Of a DNA stretch of 64,000 nucleotides, positions 20,371-31,399 are shown piece after piece. How positions within the stretch are numbered: position 1 is the stretch's first letter; each line of letters starts with the position of its first letter. Both the position numbers and the translations under genes were made by a program. The notes beneath the pieces are model-generated. The model did not search any database, had not been told where the DNA came from, and saw nothing but the letters and a program-made list of their open reading frames with translations. The stretch comes from SG8-30 sp963710135 (GTDB lineage Bacteria; Pseudomonadota; Gammaproteobacteria; Steroidobacterales; Steroidobacteraceae): NCBI GenBank assembly GCA_963710135.1, contig CAVPYY010000001.1, positions 17,940 to 81,939 on the forward strand, given 5' to 3'.

Positions 20371-21740
20371 GCCGGACTCAGGTCGCTCGCGGCGCGGCCC
20401 CGGCTCGGGCTGAGTGGCTCCAACAGTCTTCCGCGCAGCGAATTCGGCATCGCCTCGGTAATGGCAACGTCGACGAAGCGGTTCATGAGATCGGCCGGCC
20501 CGTCGAAGTTGACCCAGCGCATGTTGCTGGTGCGGCCTGCGAGCTGGCGCGGATCCTTCTTCGAAGGCCGCTCCACCAGCACCCGCTGGATGCTCCCGAC
20601 CATGCCCCGACTGATCGCCCGGGCCTGCTGGTCGAGCCGTCGCTGCAGGACCTGCAGGCGTTCCAGCTTGACCTCACGCGGCACGTCATCGGGCAGGCTC
20701 GCGGCCGGCGTGCCCGGCCGCCGGCTGTAGATGAAGCTGAAGGACTGGTCGAAACCCACGTCCGCGATCAGCTTGAGCGTCTGTTCGAAGTCGCGCTCGG
20801 TCTCGCCCGGAAAGCCGACAATGAAGTCCGACGAAATGCACAGGCCAGGGCGAGCCGCCCTGAGACGACGGATCTTCTGCCGGTACTCGAGCGCGGTGTA
20901 GCCGCGCTTCATCAGCGACAGGATGCGATCAGAGCCACTCTGCACCGGCAGGTGCAGGCTGTCCGCCAGTTTCGGCACGTCGGCGTAGGCGTCGACGAGG
21001 GCGTCGGTGAACTCCAGCGGATGCGAGGTCGTGAAGCGGATGCGCTCGATGCCGTCGATGCGCGCCACGAAGCGGATGAGCGTCGCCAGATCGCAGGGCA
21101 TGCCGTCGTCCATGACGCCCAGATACGCATTGACGTTCTGCCCGAGCAGCGTCAGTTCGCGAACGCCCTGAGCCGCCAGCGCCTCGACCTCGGCCATGAC
21201 CTGGGCGAACGGCCGGCTCATTTCCTCGCCGCGGGTGTAGGGAACGACGCAGAAGCTGCAGTACTTGCTGCAGCCCTCCATGATGGAGACGAATGCGGCG
21301 GCGCCGGAGGCCTGCGGCGCCGGCAGACGGTCGAACTTCTCGATCTCGGGGAACGACACGTCCACCTGCGGCAGCCCGGCCCGCTTGAGCCCGGTCAGCA
21401 TCTCCGGCAGCCGATGGATGGTCTGGGGACCGAACACCAGGTCGACGAATGGCGCCCGTTCGAGGATGCCGTCGCCCTCCTGGCTGGCCACGCAGCCGCC
21501 GACGCCGATCACCAGGCCGGGCTTGCGCTGTTTCAGCAGGTTCCACTGGCCGAGGTGCGAAAACACCTTGTCCTGCGCCTTCTCGCGCACCGAGCAGGTG
21601 TTGAGCAGCACCACGTCGGCCTGCTCCGGATCGGTCGTCAGCTCCAGCCCCGCCGATTCACGCAGCACGTCCGCCATCCGGGCGGAGTCGTATTCGTTCA
21701 TCTGGCAGCCAAAGGTCGAGATGTACAGGCGACCGCTCAT
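20367..21740 (-). CDS. miaB: tRNA-2-methylthio-N6-dimethylallyladenosine synthase
   Basis: MiaB is a radical-SAM methylthiotransferase that modifies A37 of tRNAs reading UNN codons. The 457-residue protein has the N-terminal UPF0004 domain with three cluster cysteines (FGCQMNEYDS, LNTCSVREKA, GVGGCVAS), the radical-SAM CxxxCxxC in 'GCSKYCSFC', and a C-terminal TRAM domain. The ATG at 21740 was chosen because the family begins just before YISTFGCQMN; the longer in-frame extension to 21836 is not conserved in type. It is first in the operon with phoH-like, ybeY, corC and lnt. Confidence 0.96.
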   Translation of the reverse strand: MSGRLYISTFGCQMNEYDSARMADVLRESAGLELTTDPEQADVVLLNTCSVREKAQDKVFSHLGQWNLLKQRKPGLVIGVGGCVASQEGDGILERAPFVDLVFGPQTIHRLPEMLTGLKRAGLPQVDVSFPEIEKFDRLPAPQASGAAAFVSIMEGCSKYCSFCVVPYTRGEEMSRPFAQVMAEVEALAAQGVRELTLLGQNVNAYLGVMDDGMPCDLATLIRFVARIDGIERIRFTTSHPLEFTDALVDAYADVPKLADSLHLPVQSGSDRILSLMKRGYTALEYRQKIRRLRAARPGLCISSDFIVGFPGETERDFEQTLKLIADVGFDQSFSFIYSRRPGTPAASLPDDVPREVKLERLQVLQRRLDQQARAISRGMVGSIQRVLVERPSKKDPRQLAGRTSNMRWVNFDGPADLMNRFVDVAITEAMPNSLRGRLLEPLSPSRGRAASDLSPA

Positions 21741-21872
21741 TGGGTTCCGGAGCCGGGACAGGGTCTCGTAGGTTAGCGGTTTTGAGCCGTCGATTGTAGT
21801 TGGCGGAGCCCCCGGCGAGGTGGCCCGCAAACACATAAGCCGCTGATTTGATTGAGGCTCGTGGGCCCGGCG

Positions 21873-22334
21873 TCAGAACGGGATGTCGTCGTCGAAGTCG
21901 TCCCGGCCGCCGCCGCCCGCCCCGGCGCTGGCCGCCGGCGCGCTCGAGCGCGACTCGCCGCGGTCCTGGCCGCCGCCGGAGCCGCCCGCCGCCCCACCAC
22001 GGCTGCCGAGCATCTGCATCTCGTTGGCCACGATCTCCGTGGAGTAGCGATCCTGGCCCTCCTTGTCCTGCCATTTGCGGGTGCGCAATTCACCTTCGAT
22101 GTACACCTGCGAGCCCTTGCGCAGGTATTCGGCCGCGATTTCCGCCAGCCGGTCGAACATCACGACGGTGTGCCACTCGGTGGCTTCCTTGTTTTCCCCC
22201 GTCTGCTTGTCGCGCCACTGCTTGCTGGTGGCCACCCGCAGGTTCACCACGGCTTTGCCGGAAGGCATGGCGCGCGACTGGGGGTCCTGCCCGATATTGC
22301 CTAACAGAATGACCTTGTTGACGCCTCGTGCCAT
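21873..22334 (-). CDS. ssb: Single-stranded DNA-binding protein
   Basis: The 153-residue SSB has the OB-fold N-terminus (MARGVNKVILLGNIGQDP..., residues 1-~110), then a Gly/Ser/Ala-rich flexible linker. It ends in the acidic tip DFDDDIPF that docks DNA polymerase, recombination and repair partners. The start at 22334 is the conserved MARGVNK; upstream in-frame codons have no family match. It diverges from uvrA across 263 bases, the ssb/uvrA arrangement common in gammaproteobacteria. Confidence 0.97.
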   Translation of the reverse strand: MARGVNKVILLGNIGQDPQSRAMPSGKAVVNLRVATSKQWRDKQTGENKEATEWHTVVMFDRLAEIAAEYLRKGSQVYIEGELRTRKWQDKEGQDRYSTEIVANEMQMLGSRGGAAGGSGGGQDRGESRSSAPAASAGAGGGGRDDFDDDIPF

Positions 22335-22597
22335 GACCTTCACCTCGATTCCGTGTCGTGCCGGCCGCCTGTCCGTGGGAATGGCGGCTCTTGAGTCCCG
22401 CATTGTAGTCCGGGGTGGGGGCCGGTGACACCGCCCTGTATCCGCTGCGTTGGCGCACAAAGGCGCCCGCAGAGAGGCGGGAGCACTCCGGGTACTGGAC
22501 GGCGCCCGCCCGCCGAATCCGGCCGCCCGCGCCCTTTGCCCCGCACCGACGCCCCCGCGTATGCTAGTCGGCTCACCCCCCGCGGCAGGTCCGGACC
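22335..22597. promoter_or_regulatory. ssb/uvrA divergent promoter region
   Basis: These 263 bases must hold the promoters for both DNA-repair genes. I looked for the E. coli-type LexA box (CTGT-N8-ACAG) and found none; the nearest is an unpaired CTGTAT at about 22437. SOS control, if any, would need a different LexA motif. No promoter hexamers stand out. Confidence 0.4.
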
Positions 22598-25456
<2,859 letters not shown>

Positions 25457-25481
25457 ACGGAATCAACGAGGAGAGAGACTC

Positions 25482-25961
25482 ATGCGTGCTGTCATTGCGA
25501 GCCTGCTGGTGTCCGCCATGGTGGTGGCTGCACCGGCGCTGGCGGCCGACGCGGCCCGGGCGCCGCTCAAGGTCGAGGGCGCGTGGGCCCGCGCCACCGC
25601 GCCGGGCGCGACGGTCGGCGCGGTGTATCTCGTCATCGACAATCGCGCGGGCCGTTCCGACCGGCTGCTGTCCGTGTCCTCGCCGCGCGCGAGCCGCACG
25701 GAGGTGCATGCCACGGTCCGCGACGTCGACGTGGTCCGCATGCGCCGCATCGACCCGCTGCACGTGCCGGCCGAGGAGCGTGTCGTGCTCGAGCCCGGTG
25801 GCACGCACGTAATGCTGATGGGGCTGAAGGCGCCGCTCAAGGAAGGCGAGACCATCCCGCTCAACCTGAAGTTCGAGCTGGCCGGTTCGCTCACCGTGAA
25901 TGCGCGTGTCGTCGCGCCCACGGCCGGCTCCGAGGACGCAGGCCACGGCGGCCACCACTGA
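25482..25961 (+). CDS. PCu(A)C family periplasmic copper chaperone
   Basis: The 159-residue protein has a signal peptide ending at ALA near residue 21. Its PCu(A)C/DUF461 domain has ligands in the expected H...M...HxM order: H in 'EVHATV', M in 'VVRMRR' and 'THVMLM'. Such proteins carry Cu(I) to the CuA site of cytochrome oxidase. A C-terminal GHGGHH tail adds possible metal ligands. The start at 25482 has GAGGAGAG upstream; longer in-frame versions would run through the uvrA end. It is convergent with the HDOD pair. Confidence 0.9.
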   Translation: MRAVIASLLVSAMVVAAPALAADAARAPLKVEGAWARATAPGATVGAVYLVIDNRAGRSDRLLSVSSPRASRTEVHATVRDVDVVRMRRIDPLHVPAEERVVLEPGGTHVMLMGLKAPLKEGETIPLNLKFELAGSLTVNARVVAPTAGSEDAGHGGHH

Positions 25962-25979
25962 CCCGCAGGGCGCCGCCGC

Positions 25980-26858
25980 TCAGGCGCCGAGCGCGCGCCG
26001 GAGATCCGCAATGTCCCGCTCGGATTCCTGCAGGATGCGGTTGCAGGCCTCGCCGTCGAGCCCCAGGCGGCGAAAACCCCGGACGCCCTGCATGTTGAGC
26101 TCCAGATCGGCGGGGTGGGCCGCGTAGTCGGCGATCATGATGCTGACCGTCAGCACGTCGGTGAGATCCACCTGGCCGCCTGCCGACCTGTCGATGTCGT
26201 CCTGATCGCCGACCGCCGAGGCCACTTCCTCGGGGAAGCCCCAGGCCTCCAGGATCGCCTTGCCGATGCTCGCGTGCCAGTCGCGCAGCACCTGCGCCAG
26301 ACTCGCCGTGTCCTCCAGCAGCTCGGCGTTCGAATCGGCGCGCCCGAGTATGTAGAGCTTGCCGATGCCGTGCATCAGGCCGGCCAGCATGGCCTCGTCG
26401 GCGTTGATCGTGGGCTGGCGCTTGGCGACGAAGTAGCAGATCGCCGCGACCATGGTGCTCTGCACCCAGATCTCGCTGAGGCGCTCCTTGACCTGCTTCA
26501 GCTTCGCCGCCTGGCGCAGCTGGGCGACGGCGAACGCCATCGCCGTGCTGCGAACGTTGTTGAAGCCCATGCGGGTGATGGCGCGCTTCAGGTCGGTGAT
26601 CTGGCGGCCGTCCGGATTCATGGCGACGGATGACGCCAGGTGCATGATGCGGGCCGCCAGGGCGGGTTCGCTGCCCACTACCCGGGCCACGCCGGCGACG
26701 TTGACGTTGGGGTCGTTCAGCGCGTTGCGCACCCGCACGACGACTTCCGGCGAGGACGGCAACTCCAGCCGGCCATTCGACAGTTCCGTCGCCAGCCGGC
26801 GGACGAAGGCGAAGGCAACGCCGCCGTACTCTCCTGTCTTTTGTGCCTCGTGCTGCAT
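25980..26858 (-). CDS. HDOD domain protein (second of tandem pair)
   Basis: The HDOD domain (residues ~25-220) spans 'LPSSPEVVVRVRNALND' to 'IGKAILEAWGFPEEVASAV'. The core has 'HGIGKLYIL', a relaxed HD motif lacking the full metal site of HD phosphodiesterases, so it is more likely a signalling scaffold than an enzyme. Length is 292 residues from ATG 26858. An in-frame GTG at 26888 directly follows the upstream stop and would add ten residues. It is a clear paralogue of the next gene at 26889-27776, giving a local duplication. HDOD proteins often act in motility, biofilm or c-di-GMP networks; the role here is unknown. Confidence 0.85.
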   Translation of the reverse strand: MQHEAQKTGEYGGVAFAFVRRLATELSNGRLELPSSPEVVVRVRNALNDPNVNVAGVARVVGSEPALAARIMHLASSVAMNPDGRQITDLKRAITRMGFNNVRSTAMAFAVAQLRQAAKLKQVKERLSEIWVQSTMVAAICYFVAKRQPTINADEAMLAGLMHGIGKLYILGRADSNAELLEDTASLAQVLRDWHASIGKAILEAWGFPEEVASAVGDQDDIDRSAGGQVDLTDVLTVSIMIADYAAHPADLELNMQGVRGFRRLGLDGEACNRILQESERDIADLRRALGA

Positions 26859-26888
26859 TGGCCCGCTCGATCCCGTCCCGAGTGGCAC

Positions 26889-27776
26889 TCAGCCGTCGAG
26901 GGCCTGGCGCAGGCTCGCGATCTCGTCGGCGGAATCCACCAGCACCGCGCGGCAGGTCTCGACATCCAGGCCAAGACCCGCGAACCAGGTCGAGCCCTCC
27001 ACCACCAGCGACAGCCCGTCCGGATCCTCCATGTAGTCCGCCACCACGAGCCCGGCAGCCAGCACGTCGGCCAGGCCAGGCTGCGCCCCACGCGGACCCG
27101 CGTCGATCTCCTCCTGGCGGGCAACCGCGTCGCAAATCGCCGGCGGCAGCCCCCATCCTTCGAGAATCGCCTTGCCGATGGACGGGTGCCAGGTCAGCAT
27201 GACCTGCGCCAGGGCGTCAGGATACTCGGCCAGGTCGACGTGCCGGCCGGCGTGCGTGAGTATGTAGAGCCTGCCGATCGCATGCAGCAGGCCGGCCAGC
27301 ATCGCCTCGTCGGGATTCACCAGCCGGGTGTGCGCCGCAATGAACCGCGACACGGCCGCCGTCAGCGTGGAGCGCTCCCACAGCAGCTTGAGATCGGCGG
27401 CGATGGCCCTCGACTGCTCGGACTGCTGCAGCTGCTTCATCGCGAACGACAGCGAGCAACTGCGCACGAGATTGGCCCCCATGCGGGTGATGGCCGAGCG
27501 CAGGTCGTTCACCGGGGTGCCGGAGACGTTCAGCGCCGACGAGTTCGCCAGGCGCAGCAGGCGTGCCGCGAGCGCCGGCTCCGAACCCACGACAGCCGCG
27601 ATCTCCGCAGCGGTCGATTTCTCGTCCGCAAGCAGCTTGCGGATGCGCAAGACCACGTCGGGAAACGACGGCAGGTCCAGTTTGCCGTTCTTCAGGTCCG
27701 CGGCGAGCTGTTGCGTCAGCGCGATCTGCCAAAGCTGACCCGCATTGGCTGCGTCGACGGCTTGAAGTCGGGACAT
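26889..27776 (-). CDS. HDOD domain protein (first of tandem pair)
   Basis: This 295-residue protein aligns along its whole length with its downstream neighbour: 'LPSFPDVVLRIRKLLAD', 'VVGSEPALAARLLRLANSSA', 'AITRMGANLVRS', 'DEAMLAGLLHAIGRLYIL' and 'HPSIGKAILEGWGLP'. Here the HD-like motif is 'HAIGR', also degenerate. No extra sensor or output domain is attached. The start ATG at 27776 has GAGGA about six bases upstream. The two genes abut (TGA-GTG), so they are probably one transcript and may form a heteromer. Function is not predictable beyond signalling. Confidence 0.87.
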   Translation of the reverse strand: MSRLQAVDAANAGQLWQIALTQQLAADLKNGKLDLPSFPDVVLRIRKLLADEKSTAAEIAAVVGSEPALAARLLRLANSSALNVSGTPVNDLRSAITRMGANLVRSCSLSFAMKQLQQSEQSRAIAADLKLLWERSTLTAAVSRFIAAHTRLVNPDEAMLAGLLHAIGRLYILTHAGRHVDLAEYPDALAQVMLTWHPSIGKAILEGWGLPPAICDAVARQEEIDAGPRGAQPGLADVLAAGLVVADYMEDPDGLSLVVEGSTWFAGLGLDVETCRAVLVDSADEIASLRQALDG

Positions 27777-27908
27777 GTCGAATCCTCGCGCCTGCCCCGC
27801 GGGACGGCACCATCTGGGTCTACTACCGAAGGTTGTCGGCGACTGGCGCCGCGACTTGAGGCCTGGAACCGGCGTTCAGGGAAGGACTGAGCCGTCGCGC
27901 GGCAGGGG

Positions 27909-28418
27909 TCAGGCGGAGGGCGGCCGACTCGAAAAACTGTGCACCACGTCTCCGTCGCTCAAGCGCTCCCGGTACTTGCCGCGCGTGTACGAGCCGATCA
28001 CCCGCCGCCAGAACGCCACGGACCCGGCGTGCCGCATGGGCTCCGAAACGGTCCAGTCCCCGGGAAAGCGATCGAAGATCAAGTTGGCGGCCGCGCGGCC
28101 GATGCCGCGGCGCCTCGACTCGCTGCGCACGAAGAAGTCCGTGAGCCGGAAGCCGGCCCGGCCGGCCGCGGCCGCGGCGTGCTCGACCAGCGCGAAACCG
28201 ACCGGCTCACGATCGCCGAGGATCACCAGCGGCATGGCATTGGGATCGCGAAACCAGGGCAGCAGCAGCTCGTTGCTCGCCTGTCCCGTCACGGTCAATG
28301 CCGGGAAGACCCCGGTCTGGCCGTCCGACAGGTCCCGGATGTATTCGAGATAGGCCCGCTCGATCCAGTCGCGGTCGGGCCTGGACTCGCGGGCATCGCG
28401 CAAGGTGACTGTGATCAT
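27909..28418 (-). CDS. GNAT family N-acetyltransferase
   Basis: The ~169-residue protein shows the GNAT fold. 'MPLVILGDREPVGFALV' forms strands 2-4, and the acetyl-CoA loop appears as 'RSESRRRGIGRAAANLIFD' (R-x-x-G-x-G/A type), followed by a late 'RHAGSVAFWRRVIGSY' helix. The acceptor is unknown. The start at 28418 was preferred over an in-frame GTG at 28451, because the latter lies within the terminator hairpin of the upstream lipoprotein gene. It is separated from the HDOD pair by 132 bases. Confidence 0.82.
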   Translation of the reverse strand: MITVTLRDARESRPDRDWIERAYLEYIRDLSDGQTGVFPALTVTGQASNELLLPWFRDPNAMPLVILGDREPVGFALVEHAAAAAGRAGFRLTDFFVRSESRRRGIGRAAANLIFDRFPGDWTVSEPMRHAGSVAFWRRVIGSYTRGKYRERLSDGDVVHSFSSRPPSA

Positions 28419-28435
28419 GAGTGCGCCATGACAAA

Positions 28436-28483
28436 GAGGCCGGGCGGCCACCCGCGGAGAACCCGCGCCGACCGCCCGGCCTC
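28436..28483 (-). terminator. Intrinsic terminator after the Ala-rich lipoprotein gene
   Basis: Twelve perfectly paired bases (GAGGCCGGGCGG at 28436-28447 with its complement at 28472-28483) enclose a further GC-rich inner stem. On the minus strand the hairpin is followed by CTTTGTC. It begins 23 bases after the lipoprotein stop. It separates this gene from the acetyltransferase. Confidence 0.75.
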
Positions 28484-28506
28484 GTCAGCCCATGAAGAAG
28501 TAGTTC

Positions 28507-28809
28507 TTACTTGTTCATCGCATCGGCAGCGGCGTCCTTGGCCTCATCCACGGCCTCGCCGGTGGCATCGGCGGCATCGCTGGCAGCCTCGCCCACCGCG
28601 TCAGCGGCGTCGCTGGCGGCCTCGCCGACCGAGTCAGCGGCCTCGCCCATCGCATCGGACGCTTCGCCGGCCGCGCTCGTCGCATCGCTCGCGGCCTGCT
28701 CCATGGCATTGGCGGCGTCCTCAGCCGGCGCAGCCGCGTCCTTCTTGCCACCGCACGCGCCCAGCACGAGCGCCACGGCAACGGCACCCCAAATCTTCGC
28801 ATTCATCAT
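28507..28809 (-). CDS. Small Ala-rich repeat lipoprotein
   Basis: The 100-residue product has a type II signal peptide with lipobox LVLGA-C (cysteine near residue 20). The rest is almost only Ala, Asp, Glu, Ser, Gly and Val arranged in short repeats: 7-mers of the GEASDAM type, then 11-mers GEAASDAADAV/T. This is an acidic amphipathic helix resembling LEA-like or YtxH/CsbD-like stress proteins. It is bounded by a terminator downstream and a possible promoter at 28906-28934, so it is a single-gene unit. A structural or envelope-stress role is plausible but not shown. Confidence 0.8.
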   Translation of the reverse strand: MMNAKIWGAVAVALVLGACGGKKDAAAPAEDAANAMEQAASDATSAAGEASDAMGEAADSVGEAASDAADAVGEAASDAADATGEAVDEAKDAAADAMNK

Positions 28810-28905
28810 CAGTACCCCGGATTTTCTTTAGTGACAGAGGGAAGCTCGACTTCCCGGCTGCGCCGACCACCCGCAGGGTGGACTGTCGCAGGCCGAGAGT
28901 TCGAT

Positions 28906-28934
28906 ATTCTAGCGGTTTTCGGCTGCATGTTCCA
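28906..28934 (-). promoter_or_regulatory. Possible sigma70 promoter of the lipoprotein gene
   Basis: On the minus strand TGGAAC (28929-28934) and TAGAAT (28906-28911) are separated by 17 bases. The -10 element is good and the -35 weak. About 90 bases of GC-rich, hairpin-forming leader would precede the start codon. Confidence 0.4.
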
Positions 28935-29032
28935 CGGAGTGCGGTGCAACATGAGTGGGCCGCGAGACCCCCGGCGCGGATGACCCAGGTCCGGCGCTGC
29001 GCTACCCTCGCCGCACGGCTGGAGAATCGGGC

Positions 29033-30353
29033 ATGAACGAGGCATTGACGACGCTGTTCACGGAGCACATCGCCACGGTCCGCGCCCGGGTCGACCGGGT
29101 GCTCGCCGACAGCGAGTTCGACGGCGTTCTGGTCCCGTCGGGACTCCCCCCGCTGCAGTTCGGCGACGACATGCACTATCCGTTCAAGGCCAATCCGCAG
29201 TTCAAGTTGTGGGTGCCGGAAGCGGAACCGGGCTGCCACGTGCTGTACCTGGCCGGGCGCGGACCGGCCACGGCTCATTTTCTATCAGCCCGCGGACTAC
29301 TGGCACAAACCGCCCCCGATTCCCGCCGGTGCCTGGACCAGGGAGTTCGACGTCGCCGTCATCAGTGCCCCGGAAGACGTTGGCGGGCTGCTGCCGGCGC
29401 ACGCCAGACTGGCCATCCTTGGGGAGCCGCACCCCGCCTGGAGTGGCCTGGGGGACGCCAACCCGGTGGCGCTGCTGACCCGCCTGGACTACCTCAGGGC
29501 TGCCAAGACGCCTTACGAGATCGAGTGCCTCGCACAGGCGAACCGGCGCGCCGCGGCCGCGCACCGGGCGGCGGAGGCGGCCTATCGCGAGGGCGCCTCC
29601 GAGTACGACATCCACCTGGCCTATTGCCGGGCCGCTTCGGTGCGCGAGGAGGAACTGCCCTACAACAGCATCGTGGCGATCGGCGCCAATGCGGCGGTGC
29701 TGCACTATCAGCGTCTCGAGCGGGCACGGCAGGGCGATGGGCGGTCATTCCTGATTGATGCTGGTGCCCCCTGGGCGGGCTACGGGAGCGACGTCACCCG
29801 CACCTACGCGTCGGGGCCGGGGCCTTTTGCCGATCTCCTCGAGGGGCTGGATGCCGCACAACGGCGCCTGGCCGCACAGGTCAGGCCCGGGGTGGACTAT
29901 CGCGACATTCACCTGGCCGCGCACCGCGAGATCGCGACCCTGCTCGCCGACGGCGGGGTGCTGCGCATCGGCGCGGAGGAGGCAGTGGCCCGCGGCGCGA
30001 CCGCCGTGTTCTTTCCGCACGGCATCGGCCATCTGCTCGGGCTGCAGGTGCACGACGTCGGCGGCCTGATGGCGGATGACAGCGGCGCCGAGCGCCCGCG
30101 CCCGGCGGGGCACCCGTACCTCAGGCTCACCCGTGACCTGACCCCCGGCTGCGTGGTGACGATCGAGCCCGGGATCTATTTCATCGATTCGCTGCTGGCG
30201 GCAGCGGCCAGCGGCAAGCTCAGGGACGCCATCGACTGGCGTCGTGTCGAGGGCCTGCGGCCGTTCGGGGGGATCCGCATCGAGGACAACGTGGTCGCCC
30301 TGGAGGGTGGACCGCGCAATCTCACGCGGGAGGCGTTCGCGGCGGCAGGCTGA
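29033..30353 (+). CDS. pepQ: Xaa-Pro dipeptidase PepQ (one-base frameshift in sequence)
   Basis: PepQ cleaves Xaa-Pro dipeptides with two Mn ions. The first frame reads MNEALTTLFTEHIATVRARV to LAGRGP. After one extra base around 29258-29266 the next frame continues RLIFYQPADYWHKPPPIP, a conserved family block, to the stop at 30353. The joined protein is about 439 residues, standard for PepQ. All five metal ligands are present: Asp in IDAGAPW and SDVTRTY, His in PHGIGH, Glu in IEPGIYF and IRIEDNVV. With one correction the gene is complete. Confidence 0.92.
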
Positions 30354-30375
30354 GCCCGCCGCCGCGAAGCCGGTC

Positions 30376-30771
30376 TCAGCGCTGCTTCAAGAGGTCGCGT
30401 ATTTCCTCGAGCAACACCTGCTCGCGCGGCGGCTCAGGCGGCGCGGCGGGCGCGGCCGGCACCGGCGGCTTCTTCAGCTTGTTGATGCCCTTGAGCGCCA
30501 TGAAGATCACCAGCGCGATGATCAGGAAGTCCACGGACGCCTGGATGAAGGCACCGTACTTGATCAGCACTGGAATTTCCTCGGTGCCGATATTCGCCGC
30601 CATCTCGGACAGATCGACGCCGCCGGTGAGTGCGCCGACGACCGGCATGATGATGGCATCGACCATCGAAGAGACGATCTTGCCGAAGGCTCCACCAATC
30701 ACGACACCGACCGCGAGGTCGATGACGTTGCCGCGCATCGCAAATTCCTTGAACTCAGATGCCAGACTCAT
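30376..30771 (-). CDS. mscL: Large-conductance mechanosensitive channel MscL
   Basis: This 131-residue osmotic safety valve has two transmembrane helices (residues ~15-40 and ~70-95) and begins SLASEFKEFAMRGNVIDLAVGVVIGGAFGKIV, the gate helix of MscL (quoted as family identity). A Pro/Ala-rich cytoplasmic segment and the 'LLEEIRDLL' bundle follow. The start at 30771 has GAGGAG eight bases upstream; a longer in-frame start would lie in the rplQ terminator. It is convergent with pepQ (22-base gap). Confidence 0.96.
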   Translation of the reverse strand: MSLASEFKEFAMRGNVIDLAVGVVIGGAFGKIVSSMVDAIIMPVVGALTGGVDLSEMAANIGTEEIPVLIKYGAFIQASVDFLIIALVIFMALKGINKLKKPPVPAAPAAPPEPPREQVLLEEIRDLLKQR

Positions 30772-30790
30772 ACCTTTCTCCTCCCTACAA

Positions 30791-30818
30791 AACGAAAAGC
30801 CGGGACCCGGTCCCGGCT
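30791..30818 (-). terminator. Intrinsic terminator of the alpha operon (after rplQ)
   Basis: A stem AGCCGGGA/TCCCGGCT with a CCGGG-type loop (30798-30818) is followed on the minus strand by TTTTCGTTTTG. It lies about 52 bases after the rplQ stop and 20 bases before the mscL start. This is the best intrinsic terminator in the window and marks the end of the ribosomal superoperon. Confidence 0.88.
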
Positions 30819-30869
30819 CTGGATTCAATCAACCTGGACGCTCACGGGGCACACCCGGGCAGGCGTCAC

Positions 30870-31373
30870 TCAGCCCGCGGCGGCTTTCTTGCGCGTGCGT
30901 GGCTTGGACTCCTTGCTCGCCGCCGCCTGTTTCTTGGCGGCCGGAGCAGCCTTTTTCTTCGGCGCAGCGCGCTTCTTCTTGGGCTCGCCTTCCGGCTCCG
31001 GCTGCGTGACCTCGGCGGTCCCTTCTACCAGCTGCATCAACGCCATCGGCGCGGCGTCGCCCGGGCGCTCCTCCATCTTGAGGATCCGGGTGTAGCCGCC
31101 CGCGCGTGTCGCGAAGCGCGGGCCCAGGTCCTCGAACAGCTTGGTCACGATGGCGTCGTCGCGCAGCTGCGAGAACGCGCGCCGGCGGCCGGCGAGGCTG
31201 TCCTTCTTGCCGAGCGTGATCAGCGGTTCCACCACGCGGCGCAGCTCCTTGGCCTTGGGCAGCGTCGTACGGATGGTTTCATGGCGCAGCAATGCCGTCG
31301 CCATGTTGCGCATCAGCGCCTTGCGATGCGAGCTGTTGCGGGACAGCTGCCGTCCGGAAAGATGGTGACGCAT
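30870..31373 (-). CDS. rplQ: 50S ribosomal protein L17
   Basis: Residues 1 to ~120 are canonical L17 (MRHHLSGRQLSRNSSHRKAL...). The protein is 167 residues, longer than the ~127 of E. coli. The excess is a low-complexity Lys/Ala/Pro tail with repeats such as KKKAAP, probably a disordered RNA-binding extension. It is last in the rpsM-rpsK-rpsD-rpoA-rplQ operon, 26 bases after rpoA, and is followed by the terminator. Confidence 0.97.
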   Translation of the reverse strand: MRHHLSGRQLSRNSSHRKALMRNMATALLRHETIRTTLPKAKELRRVVEPLITLGKKDSLAGRRRAFSQLRDDAIVTKLFEDLGPRFATRAGGYTRILKMEERPGDAAPMALMQLVEGTAEVTQPEPEGEPKKKRAAPKKKAAPAAKKQAAASKESKPRTRKKAAAG

Positions 31374-31399
31374 GGTCCTCGATTCCTCGACTATTCAGT

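Noticed and set aside
28407..28451. Acetyltransferase start at GTG 28451
   Set aside because: That codon lies inside the terminator hairpin of the upstream lipoprotein gene; ATG 28418 gives a normal N-terminus.
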